Counted from the first letter of the stretch, positions 44,752 to 57,481 are shown. The stretch: 64,000 nucleotides of DNA from Phymatolithon calcareum (GCA_977006965.1 OZ345375.1:2108001-2172000); one strand, 5' to 3'. The notes: generated by a model not told the origin, from the letters alone. Numbers and translations are program-made.

Positions 44752-45177
44752 ATGGATAGCAAAGCAATGTCTGCTGAATCTTTTGCCCTCTCCGCAAAAA
44801 GCGTTGTGTTCTCCCCTGAATTGAAGATGACACCGAGATCGACGTCCGACCCAGAATTTTATCCCTCTCTAACCCGAGACTTCGGCGGATTTGTCGGACA
44901 TTCACTCGTCTCAGAGCATTCCTTCAGCGAAGCATGGTCTGTTTGGGAGATTCATCCGAAGGGCGACGAACTTCTATATCTCCTGGAGGGCGATGTAGAT
45001 TTCGTTCTGCTCCCCGCACCGGGAAAAGAGCATATCGTGCGTCTCAATACTCCTGGACAAACCGCGATTGTACCTCGTGGAATATGGCACACCGCGAAAC
45101 CACGGGTGCCCACAAGGATGCTTTTCGTGACACCGGGCGAAGGAACCCGCAACGAGGCGGAACCTGTCTTTGACTGA
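44752..45177 (+). CDS. Small cupin-fold protein
   Basis: 141 residues from the ATG at 44752. A single cupin barrel: the first motif is IHPKGDELLYLLEGDVDF (His and Glu as metal ligands, then Tyr-x-Leu-x-Gly), and the second is TPGQTAIVPRGIWHTAK (Gly...Pro-x-Gly-x-x-His). This matches the single-domain cupin_2 pattern of metal-binding enzymes and sugar-binding proteins. No signal peptide is evident; the first ~20 residues are Ser/Ala-rich. The substrate cannot be told from sequence. The gene is divergent from CLP1 and convergent with the copine-like gene (215 bp between stops). Confidence 0.85.
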   Translation: MDSKAMSAESFALSAKSVVFSPELKMTPRSTSDPEFYPSLTRDFGGFVGHSLVSEHSFSEAWSVWEIHPKGDELLYLLEGDVDFVLLPAPGKEHIVRLNTPGQTAIVPRGIWHTAKPRVPTRMLFVTPGEGTRNEAEPVFD

Positions 45178-45392
45178 AGTGCACTGAACTTCAAGCGCAG
45201 AAAAAATTAGACAGTTCATGCAGACGAAACTTTCGTTTCCTCCGTATTTTGGAAAATGACAAAGAAAGTCGAGCGAAAGGTTGGTCCGAAGAAATTACTG
45301 TACAAATACGACAACCGTTTCGATGACAAATAACGAAGAACCCACAGAAAGAAGTAAACAGGCACTCTTTTTTTACAGACTTCCACGCTCCA

Positions 45393-46538
45393 TTACCTGA
45401 GAGAACTCCCACTAAGTGCCCGCAAAGGCTTCTTCCCCTTTGCATTCCACGAAAAGTTGAAGAATTTGAACACGATTGCGCTGCTATCCAGCCCAGCCAG
45501 GCTTGACCGTACCGATGAGCCCGAGCTCAATAGCGACGACGAAGCGCTCAAAACTTCCCGATCGATCGCCTTGCGACCGAAAAGCTGCGACGTCACCGCA
45601 ACCTCCGCGCTCCGCAGCCCAGCACCGGAATACTCATCCGGGGCGATCCTAAAACTGCCGTTCAAATGGCCGCGTTCAATGTCTTCCAAGGTGAACTCAC
45701 ACGTTGAGCCGATGCGGAGATGTGCTCCTTTCTTATGATGAATAAACAACTCAATTCTCAATTTGCGACTAAACAAACCGGCTGTGAGGTGATGTTCAGT
45801 GATACTAACGTCCTGGAATCCCCACTCACGCTTGTGTGTCGGCCCCGTCATTGGACCGGAACGGTAGACACGCGTCCAAAGTTCCTTTCCGTCGACCAAA
45901 TGCTGGAATGCGCGCGACACGACGTAAAACATTTGCTCATCGGACGGAAAACCGCTATTGATGGCAAACAATGTTTGTAAGGTGATATAGTGCGCTGGAG
46001 GGGCAATGTCGTAAATTTCGACCATGGTATTAAGCTGTCCGAGCTTCTGCTTTGGACGCAAACGACGGTCACAAAGTGTCATCATACGCACGCGAGGCTG
46101 TGGTTCGAGTAGGTGGGAAAACGAAGTTTCGATAGCACCGAGGAAATCTTGGTCGGCGAGGGGGGCATCAAATTTGTCCATGTCGTACACCTCGAAGCGA
46201 AGTTCCGTTTCTTCAACCTCATGCACATCCATTGGCAGGAAAAACTTAACCACAAAGTCTGGAGAAAGCTCGTTCCACACAACTTCTGTCTCGCCGGCGT
46301 AAAGCCAGTTTTTGTCCCTGGCACAGGACGTTCGCGCAGTTTGTGCTGGCTGGTGCTCGGACTGCGAGACGCGAAAGTCGAGGAATTCAATGACGGAGGA
46401 CTTGGCAGCCGCGGACGGTTGCACAAAAAGGACAACGAAAGGATCGGACTTGGAGAACCAGTCCCTGTCTCGGAGGTTGCGGCAGTTCACGGAGATTTCC
46501 GCAACTCGGCCCGCAGGGAGAATCGGGTCGGCACTCAT
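45393..46538 (-). CDS. Copine-like protein with two C2 domains and no vWA domain
   Basis: 381 residues from the ATG at 46538. Copines bind membrane phospholipids in a Ca2+-dependent way. The first C2 domain (about 10-150) has the copine block NCRNLRDRDWFSKSDPF and later YDMD...DQDFLG, so its Ca2+-binding Asp residues are present. The second C2 (about 195-330; KLRIELFIHHKKGAHLRIG) has His-His-Lys-Lys where copines have Tyr-Asp-x-Asp and so should not bind Ca2+. The vWA domain that follows in true copines is absent; the last ~60 residues are Ser/Leu-rich. The open frame continues upstream of the ATG to 46856 without an ATG, so a missed 5' exon is possible. It may be a truncated or divergent paralogue. 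Confidence 0.8.
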   Translation of the reverse strand: MSADPILPAGRVAEISVNCRNLRDRDWFSKSDPFVVLFVQPSAAAKSSVIEFLDFRVSQSEHQPAQTARTSCARDKNWLYAGETEVVWNELSPDFVVKFFLPMDVHEVEETELRFEVYDMDKFDAPLADQDFLGAIETSFSHLLEPQPRVRMMTLCDRRLRPKQKLGQLNTMVEIYDIAPPAHYITLQTLFAINSGFPSDEQMFYVVSRAFQHLVDGKELWTRVYRSGPMTGPTHKREWGFQDVSITEHHLTAGLFSRKLRIELFIHHKKGAHLRIGSTCEFTLEDIERGHLNGSFRIAPDEYSGAGLRSAEVAVTSQLFGRKAIDREVLSASSSLLSSGSSVRSSLAGLDSSAIVFKFFNFSWNAKGKKPLRALSGSSLR

Positions 46539-47500
46539 TATTCTGTCACGAGGGTCTGCGTCAACGTGAAGGTTGGTTCGATGGATCGAGCGAGTGAGCC
46601 CAATCTGCGACGACGCGTCAGTGGCAGCATTGATATACGCCAGCGAGTAAGGGCAAAAGAGGGATGATGCGCCCTCATCGGGATATGCTGTACGTCTTAC
46701 AGAGTGCTGTATCTTTCGTGGGCGTATCAGCTGATTGGAGCAACATCCAAGTGGATCTGGTTTAGCAGCGAGGTATGATTCGGATTGTATTTCGGTGACA
46801 GGCTTTTTGCAACTCGACCAGACGAATAACAAGGCGTCTAAAAGATGTCGCGTCAAAGAAATTATGGCAACACAATTGTGTTGCCTTAAGCGCCGTATTG
46901 CCAGAGACGGTTCGGTGCAATGGCGTTGACGGACACGATTTCGGCATTTTGCCGTTGAAAGATATCAGCTAGTGGAACGCCTTACTGGGGTCATAACGTT
47001 ACGTGTGTAGAAATGCATTTGCACCTCTTCAAGAAATTCCGAAATAATTCAGCATGAGGAGGAACCATGTGTAGCTTCGGACACACGACACATTACCCCT
47101 TTGCTAGTTGGGTCGAGAAATGACGACCCAGGCTTGTCAAAATCAGGAGAATCATTTAGTTTTAAATGAGCAACAATAAATACGAAACTGCAGGAATGTA
47201 CACCCCAAATTTTTCTCAGTGACACCGCGCCATTGTCGGGCAACCTCGGGAACTTCTATCCGCAACTCATTCGATCGGCACCGGCTCGCACGTATTCTGC
47301 CAAAGCTTCGGTTGTAGGAAGGTTATTGTTATTGTCCCATCGACAAAAGGAGCATCGAACGCCAATCGTATGTCTCTCTGGCTGAGTGGTGCACTTCATA
47401 TGTTGCTTCTCAGAAAAGCAACAGCGTTAAACAACATTTATCTTCATGTACGGACATCAGGAGAAACGAACGAGACAAGCTGACCCTGCAAAACTTAACT
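46539..47500. other. No supported gene
   Basis: The first ~320 bp are an open minus-strand frame upstream of the copine-like start, without ATG or domain. The rest shows nothing that I can support. Confidence 0.5.
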
Positions 47501-47698
47501 CTGAAATTAGTGCAGAAATATGGATGACGAGGCCTCTCACCTTGAAAAAGACAACTCGAGGTTTATATATCCCCGCTCTGGCTTATGCTTCCCATCAGCC
47601 TTCTCGCCTAGGACAGAACAGCACTGCATGGATTTAGATAATATTTTTCAACCTTCCTACCTCTGCGCATGTTGTACAAAGATACCTTATCCATCTCG

Positions 47699-48201
47699 TT
47701 AGATTTGATACAGGTTAAAAAAAGAGGTGCAAGGCGAGAAGAAGTCATTCCCACGATGTTTCGCGTCTTCTGGTATGTCTGCTCGAAACACATACTGCAT
47801 CTGTTCTTGAACCGCAGGCTCCAAAAATCCCCCGTGTGTACTGGAGAGATCAACCTCAGAATCCTTAGCATTATTGTGCGACATGGGACAGACACAGCAA
47901 TAGCTGTTGTTGATGTTTTATGTTTCTAAATTTCATCCTGGTCTCCTTCTTTTATTGCAGAAAACGTAATGTCATAGAGTAAATTCTCACTGCTCAAAAA
48001 TATGAGTACATCTAGAGACTCATTACTTTCTTCTACATGTTTCTCCCTGTGCAGTTCTTGGGCAGTTTTTTCACCTACTAGTTCGATGATTTGCCTTCGT
48101 GAGACAGTCCGACGAGAACAGCGTCGGAATAGATGTTCCACAATTTCATTGCGAACATACGAGCACATCTTCAATGCTGGATCTTGGTGTCCAGTCTTCA
48201 A
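47699..48201 (-). CDS. Conserved ORF pair of unknown function, copy A
   Basis: Two minus-strand reading frames: 47926-48201 (TGHQDPALKMCSYVRNEIVEHLF, then RRCSRRTVSRRQ) and 47699-47884 (MSHNNAKDSEVD...FRADIPEDAKHRGN). Only the second has an ATG at its start. I do not recognise either. Both are nearly identical in unit B, but copy B of the first has an indel that ends it early. They could be exons of one gene or bystanders in a conserved repeat, because the surrounding non-coding bases (47755-48060) are just as conserved. Confidence 0.35.
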
Positions 48202-49422
48202 TCTTCCAGCCCCTGGAGTTAGCCTTTACTGCTTTTTCGAAATAAAAATTCCCATTTACATCTATTATTGTCGGATCAGTTAGTAGACGTTTAGGTTCAA
48301 TTGTGGTGAAAAGAAAATGTTGTCCTGACGTCTAATGTTGGTCCTGTTCGGCTGCATTCTCTGTACTGCGTTTCAGGAATTTGGCCTCTGCGTCAGGTTT
48401 GCAGGGCGGCTATTATTGCTTACTACAGAGGGATCCAAGGATTCGATAATTTTTTCGGATATGAGAGTATCCAGCACATGTAAACGGCGTGAGGAACGCA
48501 TATACACATCTTTGCATGTGAAAATGAGCTTGTCCCGGTTCACCAGGCAAGTTTTTAGCATATTCCTAGTGAACATTGACAATGCTCGGGACGCCACAAC
48601 TTTTCTTCACTAGTAGCAGGCTTCTTCTCGACATGGTATGCTCTCTCCAGATCTACCTTGCCCCATAGAATTTATTTTGAAAGGTTAGCAGAACAGCCAA
48701 CGGTGCCCATCCTGGACGCCGTCGGACGCCCATTGTGAGAAAAGAATCACGCAATTTGAAGTTCGGATTCGTCAAAGAAAGATTCACGAGTTGGACGCAA
48801 TGACGGTTTCTGCAATCGGCTGCGATCGCTACGACCGCTTAAACTCGAGCTCTTTTGAAAAATTCCGAGATATCCTCGCCGCTGTAGTCGCAGCCGCGCC
48901 CTTGCAGCAATCCGTGTTGTCGACAGTGTCACACACAAGCGATGCTAATTCCTGGGGTTGACGTAGCATCCAAGGTAAGCCGACGATCGTCACGTCCATG
49001 CCAATACAGCTCCATGTCGCCCAAACCTGCGCTGGTCATTATTGCAATTTCTCATCACACTCTTCGATGGCAGCGGTCCGGCCAGAGCGTATGGATGCAT
49101 GTCTGCTGACGAAGCGCAGTAATGGACACTAGTTCGCAGCTACCAAAGCCAACCAGAACGATACTTTGGTGAAGCTATTCAAGCTGCCGAGCAATCAATA
49201 CACATCACAACCATAAGAAAAAGCTTTTCAGCTCGCCTATACATTAAGTTGCAGAGTACATCAATAATACTTCTTGATATAACCAGGATGGCGAATCACA
49301 ATCACAAGATTTAGCTTTGCAGCGCCAAAATATGTACACAAGGGACAGCACCGGCTCTACAGTCGGTAAGGAACTAGCACGATACTTGAAATTTTGTTCT
49401 TTCCGGCCTCACCGCCAACTCG

Positions 49423-50975
49423 TTATGAATATATCTCTTGATTGCCAACATAGACATATGTTCTTTTCAGACGGAACGGGACGCAAGACTTAATCACTTC
49501 GGCAGAAACATCAAGATGCGCTCCACTCCAATCGAAAACAATACATAACTCGCGCAACGAAGGGCACACCGAAAATATTTCGATGATGTCCACTACCACG
49601 GAGTTGCGAATCACCTCGTCGAAGGCGTCATCTTGGTGCAAATCAATAATCACCCACTGCAGAAGCGGATTCGCCTGCAAAAGATGGCTTAATGCCTCCC
49701 TCGACGGACGTACAACGGAGCGAGGGATCAATGACGCAGGGCATGAAAACGAGAACACCCGAAGCCCTCCAGTGCTTCTGGCTATAGCATGCAAAGAGTC
49801 GGCGTAGTGCTCAAACGAAACTTCACCCAGCTCTAAAGTCTCCAGCTCCGGCATCGGGTTCAAGAACAAAGTTGAAATGACACTGCAAAAAACGTGGTCT
49901 TCGCTCACACAGGAAAATCGAAGCTTCTTCAAGTTCGAGCAATGATTCATTGCAACACCAAGACCGTCTGCACTACCGTCCCCCTTGCAGCAATGACACA
50001 CTAGCTCCTTCAATCCAGCGCCAATGATCGGAAAACTGTCACAAGTGCAGAATTCATTCAATATTCCGCGGCAATGCGCAATTTCGGACAAGCTTCTACA
50101 ACGAGGGCACATTGCGCTGCGGACATGTACGAAAGCACTGCACGCTCAAGTGATCCCCAAGAGAAGCACACAACATAGCTAGCGCACCAGACTGCTTAGT
50201 ATCACCTATTTCAATGCTGCGGAGATTGCGGCAATGAGTTTGAATACATTGGAAATTCTGGTCTATGCAATAGTATATGCCTGTGCAAATAGTCAGCAAC
50301 GTCTTCCCAACTGTAGCCCATAAATCGGTAAGGTCACGACTTCGACCACCAAAAATCTCCAGAGAACGCAGTCCTCCACAAATTCTGCACCATTGCTCGC
50401 ACATTTTCAATCGAATTCACTCTCACCTTGAGAGATTCCAACGTGGCGCGACACGTCGAAAGAAGAAGCCTGAAAAGCGCGTTATTAATAACGTTGCGAA
50501 GATTCAAAACTTTGACATTGATCATGAAAGAAAGTGCAGGAGTAATGAGCCCAAGCTTGACATACTTCGGTATCTCCGTAAACGAAACGTTGGAAAAACC
50601 AGGGCCGACAATTCTCATACGAGCATTGTAGTCCTTGAATGTCCGAACATAGACGTCGCCATTTTCCTTCATTAAGCCCCTCTGGGAATCTTGACACAAA
50701 GTGACAACGGTAAAACGCATCAAGCAAATTTTGATCAACGGTCCACCGATGCGGAATAGCAGAATAAGATCCCTGCTTTCTATGAAGCTAATCCAGTGGC
50801 GATACAAAGGCTTACTACTCATGTAACGCATGACATTTCCGACCTCGTCGATTGACAGAAGGTCCAAATAAGTTGTGCGCGGAGCTTCGCGCCCGGAGAT
50901 CGATATGCCTGCAGAGGATTCATTGCGTGCGAGACGAGCGCGACTTCTAAGGTTATAGCCGGAAGATATTGCCAT
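49423..50975 (-). pseudogene. Leucine-rich, F-box-like protein gene, copy A (frameshifted)
   Basis: The ATG at 50975 begins MAISSGYNLRSRARLARN. Residues ~30-60 (YLDLLSIDEVGNVMRYMSSKP) resemble an F-box-like start. Leucine-rich segments follow with repeated patterns such as CGGLRSLEIF, CRNLRSIEIGD, CSNLKKLRFS and MPELETLELGEVSF, as in F-box/LRR ubiquitin-ligase adaptors; that role is inference. Two frameshifts, near 50405 and near 50105, split the gene into three frames, while copy B is open across both points. The C-terminus (VDIIEIFSVCPSLRELCIVFD ... NQEIYS) is intact. Confidence 0.7.
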
Positions 50976-53900
50976 CGCGGTCTCCCACAGGATTATTGAC
51001 TTGCCTCACTCGTCCAGGAGGATCTCTTTTCATGAAAGTGCTTTGAAGAGTTTAAGACGGTGCCGGCACCTACACTTCCCACGTACCAGGGTTTTTCACT
51101 CGGCATCATACAGGATTTCCTCTCTATTTTCATGATGTTTTAACATCAAAAACATCATTAAGAGAATATTGTATTTCATCAGCTTAATCCGAGCAACAAC
51201 GTGTCATTTTTTATTTATTTTTTATTGCAATTTTTTTAGCCCCACAGTCATACGAATATACGGGTAAGACTTCCTCAAGTGCTACCCTCACTAGGGCGGC
51301 TCTACTCTTGTCTGATATTCTATATCAGCTCCTAGCATGTACTCGGTTGTTTTTAATAGCTTTTCGTAGCAGTTTTCGAGGCATCGCTTCTTCTTTCAGT
51401 ACAGGTCTTCTTCATTCTGCATACTCTCGATGATGCTTTTGCTGAAGAGCAAAATGTCATCTAGTGCCTTCTCAGTTACCGCTCTGTCTTCTTCCTTGAG
51501 TTCACAGGCTGACAAGTTGCGATCCAGGGTCTCCATGTGCTGTCTGACTTTCCTGCCGAATCTATCTGCCATCAGTGTCTCATTTTTTATTGAAAAGTAT
51601 GAGACGTTGTCAGGATTGGATTTTTGTCAATTTTGAGAAAGTTTTAAACTCGTCCCGTCTTGGAATGCCCTTGACTTCAATTAGCAATCTCTAGTGTCTA
51701 TTATACGGGAGTTTTCCTCAATTGAGGTCATTACTCTTTCCAAAAATATCAGGCTCATGGATCTTCTCCACATGCCAGGGCAATGCAGTTCCCACCAGTA
51801 GATGTACGACATACGGTACGTCAATTAGAGCTCCATCAAGTCCGCTAGAAGACGAGCAGGCAAGCGTCGCCTTCTATATTTTTTATGTTGGCTTCTATTT
51901 TGCAAGATAGAAGAGGCGAATACTCCATCACAGTCTTCTCTTTCCTCTTCATGGGCGCTTGATTAGAGCCAACTCAACTCCTGGCACAAATGCCGTGCCC
52001 AGGGTGACAGAGTGACATCGAGTCTAATGTAAGTCGTATAATTTGTAGCCAAGCTTCTTCGTACAACTTTCGAAGAGTCATTTTCTTTTGTGATTCCGCA
52101 TGAGCTGCGAAATACCGCAAGCAGAAATCAACGGCACGCACGGCCACAATAGAATTATTGACTCAAAATGACCAATCTCGAGTACGCACCGTTTTCTCCA
52201 AGTCAGGGCTCACTTGCCGGCGTAGATTTTGCTGCCAATATGAGCGCGTGCGGACTTGCATAATTCGCATACTTCGGGTTGGAGTGTTGATAGACCAACA
52301 CGGGCATGGCGATTATCCAGCTGACGCCAACGTGGGATCCACTTCCAAGACTGAGAATGCTGTCGTTATTCAGAAACGGCGATTTAATCCCAACCACGTT
52401 AGAAACATCATTAACGGACCACTGTCGCAGCATAAACGCACCACGGAGGCGTATTGCCCTATCTCAGTGAGCTCGATTTGAGAGAGAATATCCATTGGGT
52501 TTGTTAATTGCCATTTAAAGTTTCAGACCCACTTGGGGAAGCATCTCGGCGGTCTGGACACTTAAGAAAACGAGTCAGAATAGCATCGACTCAGAAGTTT
52601 CTGCTCCTTCAAATTTCTGCAACTTTTCAGGAGTCATTTCTGCAATTTTATCAGGTGAGACTCAGACCGACTTGGATCCCTGCTTAATCGCCACATAATC
52701 TTGATGGTCTTTACCTTTGTTTTCTCAACGATCGTTGGATCAAGATCTACTTTTCTAGAAAGCACGCACTGAATCGACCACTAATTTGTCCAGCGAGAAC
52801 TCTCAGAGCCGTCTCATTCACTTTTTGGAACGTTTCAGGGTACTGTAGAGTCTAGAGCACTATTAGAGACTTGCTCATATGGTGGATTTGGTACGGACGG
52901 GGGCACCGACGGGCCGTTGGGCATCATTCTCTTGTCGCATCATGACAAAGATTTGTTCCGGTCGACGATTGAATATTGCTTCCTGTGATCGAAAAAATCC
53001 TTCTATAAGACAAGTTGAAATATCCGAGTACAGAAGAAAGTGTGTTCTTTCTGAATGCGAAGCCAAAAATTATTCAGATTAACTTTTTTAGCTTAGTGGT
53101 GTTGTCTCAATTGAGGACGTCCATACAATATGCACTAAGTTTAGTAGTATCTATTCTACGGCGATCGACGGGAACCTACAACGGCCCTAGTGTCTATGTG
53201 ACGGGATTTTCCCTTCATTGAAGGAATGAGATTCAAACAATTATTGCAAACGAAAGCTATCCGTTGTCGGGCTCTTCAGAGCGCCAAGCTCTCGGATAAC
53301 AACAACCTTCCTGGCAGAACAGTCTCAACCAGTTGAAGTGCGACAGATGCATGCTGCGACACCCTAATGCTCGCGACATGATTAGCATGCGAGGGGTTTT
53401 TACTCACTTTGCAAATTTTGCAGCTGAGTTGCACAGCAAAAGAAGTCGTCATCCCATTCGCTGTCTTTCTTTTCTTCTTTGTGGGAGTGAAGTGTATTCC
53501 AACACCGCTCTCCATCGTAAATATTCGATCTGAATTGACTGCACATCGACGAGTAGTACTGGAGTTAATGAGTTATCGATGAGTTGTTCGGCCGGCACTT
53601 CGAAATATCTTCGCTGCGCGCTATTGAGACTCTGGATTCGCATCAGAAATTAAAAGCCAGCTATCAACCAGGCAAATTGCTGACACGCCGCACTTTTTAC
53701 AACTCGTTATCTTTGCCGTCTACGCTTGAATTTCAAATGCATCCGTTCATGTTTTCCGTGATTTGATTTATGTCCATGTTTGACAAGCTATCACTGCTTG
53801 TCAATCCAAGGTCTTGATTTTACATACTTGTTTCCTGCACGCGTCCCTTACGCATCACGGCATCCACTCTACGTCGGGCTGCTTGGGTGCTCCCAGAAAC

Positions 53901-54239
53901 ACGTTTCTTCATCGTCATACAACTTGTCTTTTTTTCCCGTTAGCATCCATGGTAGCCTCACTCTCGGTTCCGTGATTTGGATACATATCGAAGCTCTCTC
54001 ATTCATTCAAGGAATTCAGATTGTGTCAAGATACTTGCGCTGTCCCCAGAATGTTGAGCTACATCTTTCTCCGTGTTACCATTTGCCTTTTCTTTTCTTC
54101 CTAAGCCAAGTAAACATCGGCTCCTGACAAAGGGGAGCCAAGAGACTTCACCATCCTCATTCATGTTTCTGCGCTCATCATCATCCTCATGATTCTCACA
54201 CACTTTTCACCTCCAAAGGCGCACATGACCAATAGTACT
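50976..54239. other. Gene-free part of unit A
   Basis: 3.3 kb without a supported gene. About 2.5 kb is missing from unit B. CTAGTGTCTAT...GGGA.TTTTCC...TTGA.G occurs near 51690 and again near 53188 as a weak direct repeat. Otherwise nothing stands out. Confidence 0.45.
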
Positions 54240-55085
54240 CGAGGAGAATTGCGGAGTAATTGACTCGTGGCCCCTGTGCATGCGGAGATGCGAAGCTATC
54301 CTTGATAAATATTCAGAGAATTCAAAGAAGTTTGTTTAATTGTTCTCTTGCACTCGTTGAAGCAGGAATATGAGCACGACTACACCAGCTGATGGATAGA
54401 ACAACACTTCGAAAGCATTTGAACTGCACCTTCACCCGGGCTACGCTATGGATGAAATTCCTATTCTCTATTTCAGACTTTACAGTTTGATGTGCAAACC
54501 AACCAACGGAGAGCAATCTACTCGAGTGTAGAAGAGGATGGATGTACGAATGTCCGAGTGAGACAAACTGCCCATTTTCTTTCTTTCAAGGATTATCGAT
54601 TGGGGTGCTTCTAAAATAAGGCCTACATTTTCACTTCGTTTAGAACCAATGTTCTTCGGCAATGTTCGTTCGTAGCATGGGTTTTTTTGTTTCGACTTTC
54701 AATCCTGGCATGAACCATGGGAACAAATATACGATTCTGCTCCCACCCATGTTTATCCTGGTGATTCGGCGCCCAGTCTAATGCTTCTTCGCAAAGACGA
54801 ACAGATTCACCCCTGCGAACTTGCCCGTCTTGGGAGGAGGCTCCTCACATAGATGTATAAAGATATATCTTTATCTTGGATAATCCGGATAATCTTTTTA
54901 TCTTTTTATCCTTGTCCGGTGCAAGGAGAGGATTATCTTATCTTTGGCACATTGAGGTGTGGGATTATCCTAAGATAATCTTTGATAATTTCCTCCCTTG
55001 ATTCTTCACCACACTTTTCCCGCTATCTCGCCTTACTGTATCCCTTACTGCATCGTTATGTCAACCTATTACACGTATCGTCTAC

Positions 55086-55412
55086 CAAAGCATTGGAAAA
55101 AATAATTGCTATTGTAATTATTTAAATTATTGTTCCAATAATTTATTCCTGAGTCTCGCATACTTATTGTATTTATTGAGATCGTCGTGGTTGCGACAAT
55201 TATTGTATCGGACTCCTCATTTTTTCGATCCGGTTATTCTATCGCGACAGAAAGTAGCAAGAAGGATCCAATAATTCGGGGAATAACCAGTTATTTATAC
55301 CTCGCTGAACTTGAATACAATAATTTATTGCTTCTGCGTTCAACAATAAATTATTTATTCTCGACACTTTTCGAGAAAAGAATAAAAATAAATAAATAAT
55401 TCCAATGCTTTG
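55086..55412 (+). mobile_element. 327-bp hAT-like MITE, copy 1
   Basis: The 13-bp inverted tips are CAAAGCATTGGAA. The perfect 8-bp target duplication is TCGTCTAC (55078-55085 and 55413-55420), diagnostic of hAT-type insertion. The interior is AT-rich with inverted AATAAATTATT patches and no real coding capacity. It is nearly identical to the copy at 60909-61235 (I count only two or three differences), so both moved recently. Confidence 0.95.
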
Positions 55413-55648
55413 TCGTCTACGTATACAAAACCCTGTAAAACCCCCAGATTCCGAATACAATTATGTCTGTAAGCACCAGCATAAACTGTGTCCGTTTTGT
55501 TATGGCAGTCACTTCGACTTTTATGCACGCCTTCTTAAAGCTAAATTAAAGTGCCTAGATCTCCTGAAAGCTAGACTTACATTTTTCAGGCGTTTAGAAG
55601 AGGAGCAACTACAATCTCAGCTGTCCTGTTTCAAGATCTTCAGTTCCG

Positions 55649-57481
55649 ATGGCGCCTGTACCTGGCAAATCTGTGAGAGATGCCTTTTTTCGTCGCCAAA
55701 CTGAAAGTTCGAATGTTTGGATTTGCAAATGTGGCACAACTCGAAAGCTAAGAGGAACAAGCTATTCCAACGTCGTCAGTCATGTTCGATCGGATCACCC
55801 GAAAGAATATCAAGTCCTGGTGGATGAGTTTTCTGCGAGATCTACGGCGGAAAACAACAGTACGAAGCCGAAATCATCTACTGTAACAGATGATGCGAAC
55901 ACCTTCCTTTATCGACGCAAATCAACTCAGATTTTCGGGTGGATCGAGTTCGTCGTGGATGCGCTGCAGCCATTCTCGGTTGTTGAAAATCCAACATTTC
56001 GGAAACACAGTCGGTTAGATCCTATCACCCGTACGACACTTGTCAAATATTTGGAAGCGCTTACGTCAAGCGTTGAAGACAAAATAACGCAACTTTTACC
56101 GGACAAGTTTGCAATTGTCTTCGATGGGTGGTCGTGCGGCGACACGCATTACGTTGCAATGTACGCCACGTTTCCGTACAATGCCCCAGTTGGGTATCGC
56201 AAAGTTCTTCTCGGGTTCTCACCCTTTCAGGAAGAAACCTCACAACGTGCTCAGCAGCACTACGAGTACATGGAATTCGTTCTGAGTACATTCAAGAAAA
56301 GGAAATCAGTGTTGGGTGCGTACTGTGGGATTACCGCGGTGGTCGAACTAGTCGCCTTACAACGTACTCTAGCGTCATCGAAGATGAGTACAGAAATTGA
56401 GTTTGAGTGCAAGAGACTTACCGGAGCTCTTGTTCGGAGAGAATTACGAATCAAGAACGTTTTGAGCAGCCAGATGACTATAGCGTAGAGATTATGCAAG
56501 AGCTGCCCCGTTACTCCAAGGTGAGGCTTTGGGAGCTCTCAAAAATAAAATCATCAAATATCCCCATTCAAGAAAAGCTTCGACAACGTAGCTGTGCTCA
56601 TCGGCGACAACTGCAACACGAATAAGGCCCTTGCGGATAAGGCTGGTACGTTATTTGTCGGATGCGCAAGTCATCGCTTTAATTTGGCCATGAAAGACAA
56701 GCTACGTGAGTACCAAGATCTCATCGAACGTGTACATAAGCTTATGAAGAAGCTCAAAAATCCCATCGCTGCCGCGCAACTGCGAAAGCACACTGGCTTG
56801 CGTGCAAAGAGCAACAACGCAACGAGATGGTCTTCTACATACGAGATGTTCCATCGATACACGCAGATTCATTCCGTGCTTGTTGACGTCGATATTGCAG
56901 ATATCGAAAACTTTTTGTTATCTCCAAGAGAAGACAAAAAAGTCCACGACCTATGCAAGCAGCTGGGCGACCTGAACTCAGTCACTAAGTGTTTGCAAAG
57001 CGAGGGCGTAACTTTGTCGGAAGTGCGGACGTTCTTCGACGAGGTAATTCACGACCATCCAGATCTGACTGATCGATTGAGCGCAACGGCGGATATTGTA
57101 AAAGACCCAGTCTTCGAGATGGCCATCTGTAAACTGCAAGACGGGAAACAGCTTGAAAAATTCGAAACATTGTCGTTGAAGTCGTTCGAGGTTGAACAAC
57201 GTGAGGCATCTTCAAGTGAAAGGGATGAAGTCTTATCACTCGCAGCAAGAGCTCTTAAGCGCAGAAAACTCCAGCAGCGAACTTCGGCATGCTATGTTGA
57301 CTCCCGATTTGTGGTAACAACTTCAAACATGTGCGAACGTCTCTTTTCTGTTGCTGGTTACGCCCTGAACGGGCGACGCAAGCGCATACTACCTATGAAT
57401 TTCGAAGTACAGATCTTTCTTCACGAGAATCGCGAGATGTGGAGCATTTCTGATGTTGACCGTATTGCGAAATCAAAGTAG
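55649..57481 (+). pseudogene. hAT transposase with BED finger and hATC domain, interrupted
   Basis: The ATG at 55649 opens 280 codons. A BED-type zinc finger (WICKCGTTRKLRGTSYSNVVSHVRSDHP: C..C...H....H) is followed by the catalytic region FAIVFDGWS (first Asp) and HYVAMYATFP. The second part (to 57481) has VLIGDNCNTNKALA (second Asp), FVGCASHRFNLAM, NNATRWSSTYEMFHRY and, at the end, SNMCERLFSVAGYALNGRRKRILP (hATC dimerisation block). Between them lies a 276-bp insertion (56302-56577) that ends in the same 13 bp (CATTCAAGAAAAG) that precede it and that holds stop codons. Apart from it the gene looks full length. Confidence 0.9.

Larger units (their letters stand above)
47505..54830. repeat. 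Direct duplication, unit A
   Basis: Most of this interval aligns in the same orientation with unit B (57780 to the end of the window). Matching blocks: 47505-48260 with 57780-58530; 48335-48480 with 58590-58776; 48480-49400 with 59668-60560; the F-box-like gene 49423-50975 with 60595-62540; and 54240-54830 with 63350-64000. A has about 2.5 kb not seen in B (51010-54240), while B has about 0.9 kb not seen in A. Confidence 0.85.

Noticed and set aside
46539-46856. N-terminal extension of the copine-like protein
   Set aside because: The frame is open but lacks an ATG and any C2-like pattern; the copine block starts directly after the ATG at 46538.
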